Source of the DNA: Lewinellaceae bacterium
GTDB taxonomy: Bacteria; Bacteroidota; Bacteroidia; Chitinophagales; Saprospiraceae
Assembly (NCBI GenBank): GCA_020636255.1
Contig: JACJYE010000010.1
Location: 248,001-312,000, forward strand
DNA length: 64,000 nt
Direction: 5' to 3'
Shown here: positions 1-9,117 of the stretch, in pieces
Numbering within the stretch: the stretch's first letter is position 1
How the letters are laid out: each line of letters starts with the position of its first letter
Position numbers and translations under genes: made by a program
Notes under the pieces: model-generated
What the model was told of the DNA's origin: nothing
The model's input: only the letters and a program-made list of their open reading frames with translations
The model's database searches: none

Positions 1-1326
1 GGCAGTGCCTGCATCGCCACCCGAACCACCGCGCAGTACGGCTTCGGCGTACATCAGATAGGCATCGGCCAGCCGGAACATGGGATAATCCGTATCGCAG
101 TGCGTCAGGTCAGAGCCGGGAACGCCCTCAGAAGAAATGTTGATGAACTTCTGGATAGCATAACCGTCGGCGAACGTAGTGAGTGAGTTGATCTCTTTGT
201 TCTGCCCGTTGGTGTACAATAGCGCTCTTTCATCAATAGCCCCTGTGGCATCCGGGAAGAGGTTGGCAAGTGCGCTGGTCGTGCGCAGGCCGAACCAGGC
301 GGCGTTGACGCCAAAGCGGTGAATGATCTCATCCGGGAATTCCTCGCCGGTTTCGTCGTTGATATTGTCCTGCATTCGGTCGCCGATCGGAGCATGTACA
401 AGGTAGGTCATGCCGCCCCAGGTTTGCGTGCTTTCACCGTCGAAAGGTATGGCAAAAATGATCTCCTTGGAGTTGTTGTTGTCTGTCATGAACAGGTGGC
501 TGTACGTATCTTCCAGGCTGTAGATACCTGAGCCGATAACTTTGTTACAAGCCTCGATACATTCCGTGAACCGGGGTTTTCCGGTATAAACTTCGGCATT
601 CAGGTACAGTTTGGCCTGCAGCATCCACAGCGCGGCCCTGTCGGCGCGGCCATATTCATTGGCGCCGGGAGCTACCATATCGGCTTCGATGTCTTTCAGC
701 TCGGTTTCCAGATAATTGAACACCTCTTCGCGGCCTGCCTGCTGTGGCGCATCGGAGCCGACAGAAGCTTCTTCCGTGTAAAATGGAATATTGGCGAACA
801 GGTCGATACCATGCCAGTAGCTCAGGGCGCGCATAAAGCGGGCTTCTGCGCGATAGTGGCGGACATCCTCGCGGGTTTCGGCGCTGACATCACGGGAATC
901 CAGCTTCTCATCCGTCGTTTCCCGCAGGAATTCATTGGCCATCGACACCTGGAAGAAGATGCGGTAATACATGGCACGGACGAACTGGTTGTCGGAGGTC
1001 CAGCTGTGGTCGTGCAGGTTGGGCAGGCCCTCGTCACCCCAGCCGATGACGGCTTCGTCGGTGGTGAGCTCCTGAAGTTGCCAATACTGGCGGAGATAGT
1101 TGGAAAAGCCCTCGTCGAGGCTGGAAATATCGGCCTGCCCGGCGGGGCCCTGCTGGCCCGTTACGGCGATGCCCGCATAGATCCGGGCGATGAAGGCCCG
1201 GTAGGAGGATTCATCCTCGAACAGGTTCTCGGGCGTTGTACGGTCCTTGGGCTGGATGTCCAGGCCCGTACAGGCCGTTGCCGCCAGTATAAGGATTGTT
1301 AGAGCAATATTGGTTGTTTTTTTCAT
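1..1326 (-). CDS. SusD/RagB family nutrient-binding lipoprotein (3' end outside window)
   Basis: Surface lipoprotein that captures a nutrient, usually a glycan or peptide, and hands it to the SusC channel encoded just upstream. The 442 readable codons begin with a lipoprotein signal (MKKTTNIALTILILAATAC) and continue with SusD features: an early segment on episodic 'VQPKDRTTPENLF', helical TPR-like stretches, 'RAEARFMRALSYW', 'ADRAALWMLQAKLYL' and the late 'YPMFRLADAYLMYAEAVLR'. The frame is open to base 1, so roughly the last 60-100 residues are missing. It starts 28 bases after the susC stop, so the two are almost certainly one transcript. The substrate cannot be read from the window, because no glycoside hydrolase or peptidase lies beside the pair on this side. 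Confidence 0.95.
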   Translation of the reverse strand, partial: MKKTTNIALTILILAATACTGLDIQPKDRTTPENLFEDESSYRAFIARIYAGIAVTGQQGPAGQADISSLDEGFSNYLRQYWQLQELTTDEAVIGWGDEGLPNLHDHSWTSDNQFVRAMYYRIFFQVSMANEFLRETTDEKLDSRDVSAETREDVRHYRAEARFMRALSYWHGIDLFANIPFYTEEASVGSDAPQQAGREEVFNYLETELKDIEADMVAPGANEYGRADRAALWMLQAKLYLNAEVYTGKPRFTECIEACNKVIGSGIYSLEDTYSHLFMTDNNNSKEIIFAIPFDGESTQTWGGMTYLVHAPIGDRMQDNINDETGEEFPDEIIHRFGVNAAWFGLRTTSALANLFPDATGAIDERALLYTNGQNKEINSLTTFADGYAIQKFINISSEGVPGSDLTHCDTDYPMFRLADAYLMYAEAVLRGGSGGDAGTA

Positions 1327-1354
1327 GGTTCCTTTTTTTTGATGCGTTAGGACA

Positions 1355-4300
1355 TTATAAACCCAGGCTCAGCCCTACGATGAAGGTCCTTGCTCTTGGG
1401 AAGGGGTTTCTGTCGATGCCGTTTTCTACTTCGGGGTCCATACCCGAGTATTCGGTAAGTACGAAGAGGTTCTGGGCCGTAGCGTATACGCGCAGGCTGC
1501 TGAATACGGCATTCGGGTTGATGGTATACCCCAGCGTCACGTTGTCCATGCGCAGGAATGAGGCATCCTCCAGGTAATAATCGGAGAAGAACTGAGAACT
1601 CGTAAAGTTCGTTTCCAATACCGAAGTATGCAGGTTGTTGAGGAAGTTCGGGTTCACGGTCAGGTTGTTCCACCAGCCGCGGGCAGAGGCATTGTTATTA
1701 TATACGTAGTTGCCCAGGTTTCCGCGCAGGGTGAAGCTGAAATCGAACCCTTTGTAATTGAAGCTGGAAGTAAGGCCCAGGATCGTTGTAGGCGCAGGCT
1801 GTTCGATGACGCGCTTGTCAAGGTCATTGACGATACCGTCGGGCACTCCGTCGGGGCCGCTCAGGTCTTCATAGATGTCGGCCAGGTTGATGACGCCGTC
1901 TTCGTTGTGGTCAACGCCGTCGGGCAATGGCAGGCCATTGGAGCCAAGTTTTTGCTGATAGAGGTAGAAAGAGCTGACCGGCGACCCTACCTGGTGGATT
2001 TGTACCTGGTTGCCCACACCACCTTCGATAGTGCCAGTAAGCACACCTTGCTCGCTGATGCGGTCGATTTCCAGTACTTCATTGCGGTTGCGGGCGATGT
2101 TGAAGCCGAGGTTCCAGTTCAGGCCCTTCGCACGGTTGTCGATGACAACGGCGTCGAGGGTCAGTTCAATACCCTGGTTCTCAACTTCGCCGATATTGGT
2201 CAGCACCCGGTCGGAGAGGTTGGTACCTGCGGGCACGTTGACGATAAAGAGGAGGTCCTTGGTGCGCTTGTAGTAGTATTCCAGCGAGCCAAGGAGGCGG
2301 CCATTGGCAAAGCCGAAGTCCAGGCCTGCGTTGTAGGACGAGGTTTCCTCCCATTTCAGGTTGGCGTCATAGGCATCCGGGCGTACGGTCGTCACGAACG
2401 AATCGCCGAACTGGTAGCGGGCGCGGAAATCACTGAAGCGGTAGGTGGGCAGGTAGCCGAAGTCCTGAATGTCCTGGTTACCCGTAATGCCATACCCCAA
2501 TCGCAGTTTCAGGTCGGAAAGCACACCGCTCAGCCCATCTGCGAAGTCCTCTTCCAGAATGCGCCAGGCAAAAGCAGCCGACGGGAACCAGCCCCAGCGG
2601 TTGTCGGGCCCGAAGCGGGTGGAACCGTCCCGGCGCAGCGTTGCCGTCAGCAGGTATTTGCCAGCAAAGTTGTAGTTGGCGCGGCCGAAGAATGAGATCA
2701 GGCGGTTCTGGATAAAGGTATTGTAGGTACTGAATTCGGTGGCCGGCGAGGTGCTGTTGGTACCAAAAGCGTCGCCGTCCAGGTCAAAGGCGGTGAAGGA
2801 GGGGTATTCTTCTGTGAAATCCTGATAGGAATAACCAGCCGTAAAGTCAAAGCTGTGGTTGCCACCCAGCGTAGGCTTGTACACCAGATAGGCGTCCAGC
2901 AGTTTGTTCATCCGGTAGGGGTTCTCAATATAGATCTCGCCCGTCCGGTCGCTTACCGGAGGCCTGAGGTAGGTCGTTGGGTTGAACCTCCGGACCTGGC
3001 CATTGGTGATGTCATACCCCAGGTTGGTTTTAACGGACAGGCCATTGAGCAGGATGCCCGACAGGTCGTATTCCAGCTCCATGTTGCCGATGCTCCTGAA
3101 GTTCTGCCCTTTGTTGTCGATCTGCTGTGCGGCAGAGACGGGGTTGCGGGGGGAAAGCGCCACGCCATATTCGAAGAAACCGGCGAAGGCCTCATTGCTG
3201 GGGTCGTATACAGGCTGGGTGGGGTTGAAACTCCATGCCGAGCCTACCTGTCCCGGGTCGAAGCGGTCCTTGGTAAACGACCCCTTGATGTTGGTGTTGA
3301 GCTTAAGGCGCCCGTCGAACAGGTTGTGGTTGTAATTCAGGGCTATACTGGTGCGTTCCGTTTCAGATGGGTCGACGATGCCTTCCAGCTTCTGATAGCC
3401 CATCGAAACGCGATAACCGATATTTTCGGCGCCACCGGTAAGGCTCAGGGCGTGGTTTTGGCCAGTAGCGGTATGCAGCATTTCGTCATACCAGTTGGTA
3501 TTGGCGCTTCCGAGCTGGTTGATGCGCTCGGGAGCTTTGTAGGTGACGACGTTGCGGAACGATTCCGCATCGAAAATGGCAGGGTCGCCCACTACGTCTG
3601 AGGAGGTGAAGTATCCGTCGTAGGTGAGTTGGGTGCGGCCTCCTGCTTTCCCTTTTTTTGTCGTGATGATAATAACCCCGTTGGCGCCCCTCGACCCGTA
3701 GATAGCGGTTGCCGATGCATCTTTCAGCACCGTAAAGGTCTCAATATCGCTGGGGTTGAGGAAGTTCAGCGGGTTCCGCCCGCTTCCGATGCTTTCGTTA
3801 TCGATGGGCATCCCGTCGATAACATACAGCGGTTCGTTGCTGGCGTTGATGGAAGTGCCACCTCTGATGCGGACTTTTGCCTTGCCGCCAGGTTCCCCGT
3901 TGTTGGAGGAGATCTGAACGCCGGCAACCTTACCCGCGATCAACTGGTCGGGAGAAACGATGGCGCCCCGGTTGAAGTTTTTTTCGGAAACGGCCGTCAC
4001 TACGCCTGTAGCGTCTTCTTTTTTCACCGAGCCATAACCGATCACCACTACTTCTTCCAGGATCTCGATATCTTCACCCAGCTGGAAGTTGAGGGTTACA
4101 AACTGGCCGTTGGCAACGTTGACCGTCTTCATGACGTCGCTGAAACCTGTGTAAGAAGCACGGAGTTGATGTTCCCCGGCCGATACGTTCTCGAGGATGT
4201 AATTGCCGTCGAAGTCGGTAGCCGTACCTTTACTGGTGCCTGCCAGAATGATGGTTGCACCGATGAGTGGCTCACCCTTGTCATCAGTCACTGTCCCCTG

Positions 4301-4381
4301 AACAGTTCCTTGCGCAAAAGCCTGGGCTGCTATAAACAGCATAGCCCACAATGCTATAGCGCATCGTAAATGTTTTTTCAT
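1355..4381 (-). CDS. SusC/RagA family TonB-linked outer-membrane protein
   Basis: TonB-dependent outer-membrane channel that imports the nutrient bound by its SusD partner. At 1008 residues it has the normal family length. It opens with a signal peptide (residues 1-23, ending AQAFAQ), then a carboxypeptidase-regulatory-like domain (about 24-105, 'DDKGEPLIGATI', 'TDFDGNY'), a TonB-box-like segment 'EEVVVIGYGSVKKED' near 110, and the plug with 'VSPDQLIAGKVAGVQI', 'VRIRGGTSINASNEPLYVID' and 'ITTKKGKAG'. The rest is the beta-barrel, ending in a hydrophobic strand (FIVGLSLGL). It is first in a susC-susD transcript. A TATATTTG -7 element lies about 180 bases upstream, giving a long leader. Family assignment is certain; the substrate is unknown. 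Confidence 0.97.
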   Translation of the reverse strand: MKKHLRCAIALWAMLFIAAQAFAQGTVQGTVTDDKGEPLIGATIILAGTSKGTATDFDGNYILENVSAGEHQLRASYTGFSDVMKTVNVANGQFVTLNFQLGEDIEILEEVVVIGYGSVKKEDATGVVTAVSEKNFNRGAIVSPDQLIAGKVAGVQISSNNGEPGGKAKVRIRGGTSINASNEPLYVIDGMPIDNESIGSGRNPLNFLNPSDIETFTVLKDASATAIYGSRGANGVIIITTKKGKAGGRTQLTYDGYFTSSDVVGDPAIFDAESFRNVVTYKAPERINQLGSANTNWYDEMLHTATGQNHALSLTGGAENIGYRVSMGYQKLEGIVDPSETERTSIALNYNHNLFDGRLKLNTNIKGSFTKDRFDPGQVGSAWSFNPTQPVYDPSNEAFAGFFEYGVALSPRNPVSAAQQIDNKGQNFRSIGNMELEYDLSGILLNGLSVKTNLGYDITNGQVRRFNPTTYLRPPVSDRTGEIYIENPYRMNKLLDAYLVYKPTLGGNHSFDFTAGYSYQDFTEEYPSFTAFDLDGDAFGTNSTSPATEFSTYNTFIQNRLISFFGRANYNFAGKYLLTATLRRDGSTRFGPDNRWGWFPSAAFAWRILEEDFADGLSGVLSDLKLRLGYGITGNQDIQDFGYLPTYRFSDFRARYQFGDSFVTTVRPDAYDANLKWEETSSYNAGLDFGFANGRLLGSLEYYYKRTKDLLFIVNVPAGTNLSDRVLTNIGEVENQGIELTLDAVVIDNRAKGLNWNLGFNIARNRNEVLEIDRISEQGVLTGTIEGGVGNQVQIHQVGSPVSSFYLYQQKLGSNGLPLPDGVDHNEDGVINLADIYEDLSGPDGVPDGIVNDLDKRVIEQPAPTTILGLTSSFNYKGFDFSFTLRGNLGNYVYNNNASARGWWNNLTVNPNFLNNLHTSVLETNFTSSQFFSDYYLEDASFLRMDNVTLGYTINPNAVFSSLRVYATAQNLFVLTEYSGMDPEVENGIDRNPFPRARTFIVGLSLGL

Positions 4382-4436
4382 AAGAGTTTCATTTTTAATT
4401 CAATATGCTTTGGTAAGGTTATCATTACCCAGCTAC

Positions 4437-4458
4437 TTAGTGTTAAGGATACACTAAA
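4437..4458. promoter_or_regulatory. Inverted repeat TTAGTGT-N7-ACACTAA in the susC leader
   Basis: Half-sites lie at 4437-4443 and 4451-4457, separated by seven bases. The 11-mer GATACACTAAA at 4448-4458 also occurs twice in front of the HmuY-like T9SS gene (52782-52792 and 52797-52807). It sits between the candidate -7 element and the susC start, so it could be an operator or an RNA stem. Its function is inferred only from position and recurrence. Confidence 0.35.
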
Positions 4459-4561
4459 AACATTGTTTGAATGAAGAGGCGTAAGCTGTGGATGATTTAA
4501 GGCAAAATGGGTGCTGAGTACTGCCCATAAAGGGCTTGTTTTTTGTATGCCTAAGACAGGA

Positions 4562-4569
4562 CAAATATA
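4562..4569 (-). promoter_or_regulatory. Candidate susC promoter, -7 element TATATTTG
   Basis: On the minus strand this octamer matches the Bacteroidota -7 consensus TAnnTTTG exactly. No clear TTG was found at the usual -33 distance, so only the -7 half supports it. It would start a transcript about 170 bases before susC. Confidence 0.45.
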
Positions 4570-4809
4570 TCTTTTGAACGTAAATCCACCTATTTTATCA
4601 ATTAAAATTATTTTGGCATTGGGGCATGGGTTTTAAAATATCAGGTGAATGGCCTGCCCTTTTGATTACTATTTATTTCGGGAACGTAAATTTAAAATAT
4701 TTGGCCCGGCTTCAAAATGATCTTTGTCATATACCGGTGCCAAATATTTCGCATCAGACAGGTGCATACTTTGTTTTGAAAAAGGCCTGCGAGCCGTTAG
4801 CTGTCAGCG

Positions 4810-7101
4810 CTATCTTTTGATTATCATATACTTGCCGGCCTGCCCTTCGAGGATGGCCTCGAGGATGTACTGCCCCGGGGGCAGTTGGCTCAGGCCTACC
4901 TCCAGATGGTTGGTATGTTCACCACGCCGGCTAAGCAGCAGGCTGCCGCTCAGGCTGTACAGGCGCACTTCGAGGATAGGCACAGCGGCCTGCAGGCTTA
5001 TGTGCTGGCCTGCCGGGTTGGGGAACACCCGAATGGGCTGTGTGGATAACTCCGATACAGCATTCACTACCAGAGTTATAGTTCCGGATGTTGCGGTACA
5101 GCCATTTTCGTCAACCACTTCCACGTAATAGGCCCCGCTTTCCAGTGCTTCATATACTTGTTGCTGGGCTTCTGGCCCGGAAAGGGCCTCGTTATCCAGG
5201 TACCACTGATAAGCCGATGACTCGGAGGCTGTCAGCACATTTCCATTAGCGGTGATGGCAGGTATGATGGGTTCATGAAAAACGCTATCCAGGGCCAGGC
5301 TCACATCCAATGAGCAGTGTTCATTGTAAATGTGAAGGCTGTAAACCCCATTGGCCTCAAAAGCGTATGTATTACCCTGGATCGTATCAATGCCCGGTTC
5401 CCCTGCTGTAGCGACCGTATACCACTGCCCGGGTTCATCAGGCAAAATGAGCAGTATGCTGTCGCTGCCCAGGCATAGGGTGGACGGGTATTCAAGGCTA
5501 TACGCAGGGGTGGGCATCACGCCCAGTATCACCTGCTCCTCATTGGAAAGAGCGCTACAGCCTCCGCTTATTACCTCTACCTGGTAGGCCCCGCTGGCCG
5601 TGATATCGAGCCATTGGCCGGGCCCTTGTGCAACCTCCTGCCCCTCCAAATACCAGATATACCAGTCGCCCGAAGAGGGCGTAAAAATGGAAGGCGGCAC
5701 ATCGCCGCAGAAAGTAATGCTTGAGTCGGGTAACTCTGCCTGAGGCTGGGGCATGAATAGTATATCAACGGCTTCTGAAGTGTCGGTGCAAATGCCGTTG
5801 CTTACCATGAGGGTATATGCCCCCGATGAACTCAGGGTTAACGTTGGGCCGTCAGCTTCGATAGGTTCGCCATCTTTTAGCCACTGGTATCCGTATAACC
5901 CCTGTTGCATTGCCGTTAGCAGTACGGTATCGCCTTCGCAAAGGGTATCTGGTATTTCGGCCGTAAAGCTGGCATCGAGGGCCGGCGGCGGCTCGAATTC
6001 GATGCTGTCGGCCGACAGGACGAACAATCCGTGGGTGATATCGGAGGCGATGATGTTGCCGGATGGCAGAAAAGGGTATACGCCCCAACAGCCTTCGTAG
6101 CCGTTGTAGTTCTGGTTTTCCGGATAGGTATCGTAATAGGCCACTCGTTGCACATCCCCGGGGTTGGACAGGTCGAAGACCTGGACGCCGTCGTGGTAAT
6201 ATGATACAATGGCATAGTGCCCGCGCACAAAAGGGTTGTGGGCGATGCTGTTGGTAGCTGCGGGGGCCAGCAGGCCCGATTTGAACAGATCTAGGATCGT
6301 GATCTCGGCGGGGTTGCTGACGTCTGCCAGTTTGAGGCTCCTGCCATGCGTTTCGTCGGCAAAAACGAGTTTGCTGCCGTCTTCAACGAGCCAGCTAGAG
6401 TGATTGTAGCCCTGTTCGGGATAACTGGTAAGGCTTCCGAGGTTGATGAGGTTGTTGGGGTCGGTAAGGCCGTATACCCCCAGCCCCTGGTTGCCATGAG
6501 AACAGTAGGCTATGTTGTCTCTGACGTAGATATCGTGAACGTAGCCCCCGGGAAGCGGGATGCTGGCCAGCAGTTGGGGTTCGGCAGGATTGCTGCGCAA
6601 ATCCATTACGATGACGCCATTGCTCCGGGAGTTTGACCCGACGATATATAAACGCCCCTGGGCAACATCGATGAAGATGTTGTGCGAGGTCAGGAAATGC
6701 TCGGTGTATTGGCCTACCTTCACGACGGTGTCGGGCAGGCCGCTAAGGTCAAATACCATCAGGCCATCGGAGCCCTGGTCGGCGACGGCATAGGCGTAAT
6801 GGCCGTATGTTTTCATATCGCGCCAGATGGAATTGACACTGCCCTCGAACCGGCCCACTTCTACTGGGTTCGAAGGCACTGAAACGTCCAGAAAATGAAC
6901 GTTGCGGGCTGAGCCCATGATCGCATATTCCCGCCCACTGCAATCGGTATAACCCCAGATGTCGTTGTATTTGATAGCTCCTGCCGTTGGAAGGCCCTCG
7001 GCATCCCACCTGCCCAGCAGCGACATGTTGAGCTGTATTTCCTGGGCGGCGGCGCATGTAAAAATAGAGAGCACAGCAAAGAAAGTAATGGCTTTTTTCA
7101 T
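4810..7101 (-). CDS. Choice-of-anchor B (LVIVD-repeat) protein with Ig-like repeats and T9SS sorting domain
   Basis: Predicted secreted surface protein of unknown ligand. From the start at 7101 it has 763 residues: signal peptide (1-19, MKKAITFF...CAAAQ), an LVIVD beta-propeller-like region to about 370 ('NVHFLDVSVPSNPVEVGRF', 'GLMVFDLSGLPDTVV', 'DGVQVFDLSNPGDVQRVAYY'), then several Ig/PKD-like repeats of about 80 residues with 'YQWLKDGEPI' and 'GAYTLMVSNG'-type strands. It ends in a T9SS type A sorting domain ('IRVFPNPAGQHI', 'LPPGQYILEAIL', terminal MIIKR). An in-frame upstream extension to 7173 lacks signal-peptide character, so the ATG at 7101 is preferred. It is transcribed away from the ABC protein at 7257. 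Confidence 0.88.
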   Translation of the reverse strand: MKKAITFFAVLSIFTCAAAQEIQLNMSLLGRWDAEGLPTAGAIKYNDIWGYTDCSGREYAIMGSARNVHFLDVSVPSNPVEVGRFEGSVNSIWRDMKTYGHYAYAVADQGSDGLMVFDLSGLPDTVVKVGQYTEHFLTSHNIFIDVAQGRLYIVGSNSRSNGVIVMDLRSNPAEPQLLASIPLPGGYVHDIYVRDNIAYCSHGNQGLGVYGLTDPNNLINLGSLTSYPEQGYNHSSWLVEDGSKLVFADETHGRSLKLADVSNPAEITILDLFKSGLLAPAATNSIAHNPFVRGHYAIVSYYHDGVQVFDLSNPGDVQRVAYYDTYPENQNYNGYEGCWGVYPFLPSGNIIASDITHGLFVLSADSIEFEPPPALDASFTAEIPDTLCEGDTVLLTAMQQGLYGYQWLKDGEPIEADGPTLTLSSSGAYTLMVSNGICTDTSEAVDILFMPQPQAELPDSSITFCGDVPPSIFTPSSGDWYIWYLEGQEVAQGPGQWLDITASGAYQVEVISGGCSALSNEEQVILGVMPTPAYSLEYPSTLCLGSDSILLILPDEPGQWYTVATAGEPGIDTIQGNTYAFEANGVYSLHIYNEHCSLDVSLALDSVFHEPIIPAITANGNVLTASESSAYQWYLDNEALSGPEAQQQVYEALESGAYYVEVVDENGCTATSGTITLVVNAVSELSTQPIRVFPNPAGQHISLQAAVPILEVRLYSLSGSLLLSRRGEHTNHLEVGLSQLPPGQYILEAILEGQAGKYMIIKR

Positions 7102-7151
7102 TGTTGTCAGTTGAGTGTTATCGTATAGCCTCTTCGGCGATGGCTTCATCT

Positions 7152-7167
7152 GAGAGCTTGTTTGGTG
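7152..7167 (-). repeat. 16-base motif shared with 31138-31153
   Basis: Reads CACCAAACAAGCTCTC on the minus strand, identical over 16 bases to 31138-31153, and a 12-base core recurs at 37907-37918. All three copies lie between divergently transcribed genes. It might be a regulator site or a remnant of a dispersed repeat. Confidence 0.4.
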
Positions 7168-7230
7168 GCCCATGCAGTGGCACTCTGAAACACGGAAGCC
7201 GTGAAAACGTGAAATAGCCCCAGAATCGAT

Positions 7231-7253
7231 TAACTTTGCCGAAACCCGGCAAA
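7231..7253 (+). promoter_or_regulatory. Candidate promoter and overlapping inverted repeat before the peptide ABC gene
   Basis: TAACTTTG at 7231-7238 matches the -7 consensus TAnnTTTG. A perfect 7-base inverted repeat, TTTGCCG (7235-7241) and CGGCAAA (7247-7253), overlaps it and ends four bases before the ATG at 7257. This is a plausible operator or start-site hairpin. No clear -33 TTG was found. Confidence 0.45.
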
Positions 7254-7256
7254 AGA

Positions 7257-9056
7257 ATGAGTAAAGATAAAATATTGGAAGTAAATAACCTTTGCACCTC
7301 CTTTTTTACGGATGAAGGAGAGGTGAAGGCTGTCGACAATGCCAGTTTTTGCATATACCGGGGTGAGACCGTTGGCATCGTGGGGGAGTCGGGTTCTGGA
7401 AAATCGGCGACTGCGCTTTCCCTGATGCGCCTCCTGCCAGCTCCTGCAGGCAGAGTCGTCGGAGGGAGCGTGCTGTATTCTCCGAAAGGCGCAGGCCAGC
7501 CCGTCGACTTGCTGAAGCTGCCCCGCCAGGAAATGCAACGTATTCGGGGCAACGAGATATCCATGATCTTTCAGGAACCCATGTCCTCCCTCAACCCGGT
7601 CTTTCGCTGTGGAGCCCAGGTTGAGGAGGCGATCCGGCTGCATCGGAAGGCCGACAGGGCCCTGGCGAAAAGCCTGGTGCTGGAGCTGTTCGAAAAGGTT
7701 CAGCTGTCCGACCCCGAGCGGGTATACAAAGCTTACCCGCACCAGCTGTCCGGCGGCCAGAAACAACGCGTGATGATCGCCATGGCGATGTCATGCCAGC
7801 CGGGTATCCTGATTGCCGACGAGCCGACCACCGCGCTCGACGTTACGGTACAGAAGGCCATATTAGACCTGATGAACCGCCTCAAACAGGATATCGGCTC
7901 TTCCATTATCTTTATTACTCACGATCTGGGTGTGATCGCTGAAATTGCCGACCGTGTTATGGTCATGTACCAGGGGCAGATCGTCGAAGAGGGCAATGTG
8001 CTGGACATTTTCTCCCGCCCGCAGCACCCCTATACCAAGTCGCTTCTGGCCTGCCGGCCGCCCTTGGGGCAGCGCCTGCGGCGCCTGCCGGTGATCAGTG
8101 ACTTTATGGAGGTGTCGGAAAACGAAGCGGGCCGCCTTGAGGCAAGGGAGAAAGAGGCCTCTGTGGAACAGGCGATAGCTTCCGTGCTTCTGCCACCGGA
8201 AGAAACCAGGCGGCGCCTTATAGGCCTGCGGGAACGCCCGCCGCTGATGGAGGCCAAGGCGCTTAAAACCTGGTTTCCGGGCCGGAAAGATTTCTGGGGC
8301 AGGACAGCTGATTATATCAAAGCGGTAGATGATGTCAGCTTTGACGTTTATCCCGGCGAGACCCTGGGTTTGGTCGGCGAATCAGGCTGTGGCAAAACGA
8401 CGCTGGGGCGCACCATACTCGGGCTGGCACGGCCGGTGAGTGGAGATGTCCTGTACAAAGGGCGTTCCCTGTTCGGCCTCAGCGCCGAAGAGATGATGGC
8501 CATGCGCCAGGAGATGCAGATCATTTTTCAGGACCCATACTCTTCGCTGAACCCCCGCCTGACGGTAGGCAAGGCCATAATGGAGCCCATGGAGGTCCAC
8601 GAGATATATAACAGCGAGGAAGAACGCAGGGAACGAGCGCTACAATTACTCGATATCGTCAACCTGGAGCCCCGCCATTTCAACCGCTACCCGCATGAGT
8701 TTTCCGGTGGCCAGCGTCAACGCATAGCCATTGCAAGGGCATTGGGGCTGAACCCCAAATTTATCGTTTGTGATGAGTCGGTTTCTGCTCTCGACGTTTC
8801 CGTGCAGGCACAGGTCCTCAACCTGCTGATGAGCCTGCGCGAGAAATACCGTTTTACGTATATCTTCATTTCCCACGACCTGTCCGTCGTCAAATTCATG
8901 AGCGACCGCATGATCGTCATGAACAACGGCAGAATAGTAGAAGAAGGGCCTGCCGATGAGGTGTACGCCAACCCGAAAGAAGCCTACACCCAAAAGCTTA
9001 TCGAAGCCATTCCAAAGGGCCGGGTAGAGGATATCACCCGCCGGTTGCAGGGTTAA
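7257..9056 (+). CDS. Peptide-type ABC transporter ATP-binding protein with two fused ATPase domains
   Basis: Cytoplasmic energy subunit of a dipeptide/oligopeptide/nickel-type importer, with the DppD-like and DppF-like ATPases joined in one chain of about 599 residues. Domain 1 has Walker A 'GESGSGKSATAL', signature 'LSGGQKQRVMIA' and Walker B 'ILIADEPTTALDV'. Domain 2 starts near 330 and has 'GESGCGKTTLGR', 'FSGGQRQRIAIARALG' and 'FIVCDESVSALDV'. Each domain ends in the oligopeptide-family C-terminal segment ('HPYTKSLLACRPP'; 'EAYTQKLIEAIPKG'). The ATG at 7257 is chosen over 7236 because family members begin close to 'ILEVNNL' and the -7 element overlaps the earlier codons. No permease or binding-protein genes are beside it, so partners must be encoded elsewhere. 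Confidence 0.95.
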   Translation: MSKDKILEVNNLCTSFFTDEGEVKAVDNASFCIYRGETVGIVGESGSGKSATALSLMRLLPAPAGRVVGGSVLYSPKGAGQPVDLLKLPRQEMQRIRGNEISMIFQEPMSSLNPVFRCGAQVEEAIRLHRKADRALAKSLVLELFEKVQLSDPERVYKAYPHQLSGGQKQRVMIAMAMSCQPGILIADEPTTALDVTVQKAILDLMNRLKQDIGSSIIFITHDLGVIAEIADRVMVMYQGQIVEEGNVLDIFSRPQHPYTKSLLACRPPLGQRLRRLPVISDFMEVSENEAGRLEAREKEASVEQAIASVLLPPEETRRRLIGLRERPPLMEAKALKTWFPGRKDFWGRTADYIKAVDDVSFDVYPGETLGLVGESGCGKTTLGRTILGLARPVSGDVLYKGRSLFGLSAEEMMAMRQEMQIIFQDPYSSLNPRLTVGKAIMEPMEVHEIYNSEEERRERALQLLDIVNLEPRHFNRYPHEFSGGQRQRIAIARALGLNPKFIVCDESVSALDVSVQAQVLNLLMSLREKYRFTYIFISHDLSVVKFMSDRMIVMNNGRIVEEGPADEVYANPKEAYTQKLIEAIPKGRVEDITRRLQG

Positions 9057-9060
9057 AAAA

Positions 9061-9096
9061 AGCCTCCTGCCAGGAACCCGGCAGGAGGCTTTTTTT
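9061..9096. terminator. Strong bidirectional terminator
   Basis: A perfect 11-base stem, AGCCTCCTGCC (9061-9071) with GGCAGGAGGCT (9080-9090), has an 8-base loop, a T run on its right and an A run on its left. It can therefore stop transcription from both the ABC gene and the convergent PA-domain gene. Confidence 0.93.
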
Positions 9097-9117
9097 GTCA
9101 ATATGTAATAGGCTTGC

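Larger units (their letters stand above)
4382..4809. other. Non-coding region upstream of susC
   Basis: This stretch of 428 bases lies between the end of the choice-of-anchor gene and the start of susC, both on the minus strand. It holds a candidate susC promoter (4562-4569, minus) and an inverted repeat of TTAGTGT half-sites (4437-4457). The implied untranslated leader of about 170 bases is unusually long and could carry regulation. The short plus-strand reading frames here have no coding character. No convincing terminator for the upstream gene was seen. Confidence 0.5.

Noticed and set aside
1628..2695. Long plus-strand open frame of 355 codons inside susC, with others at 2855-3601 and 3629-4369
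   Set aside because: They are antisense to a clear TonB-receptor gene and have no recognisable domain; long antisense frames follow from codon bias.
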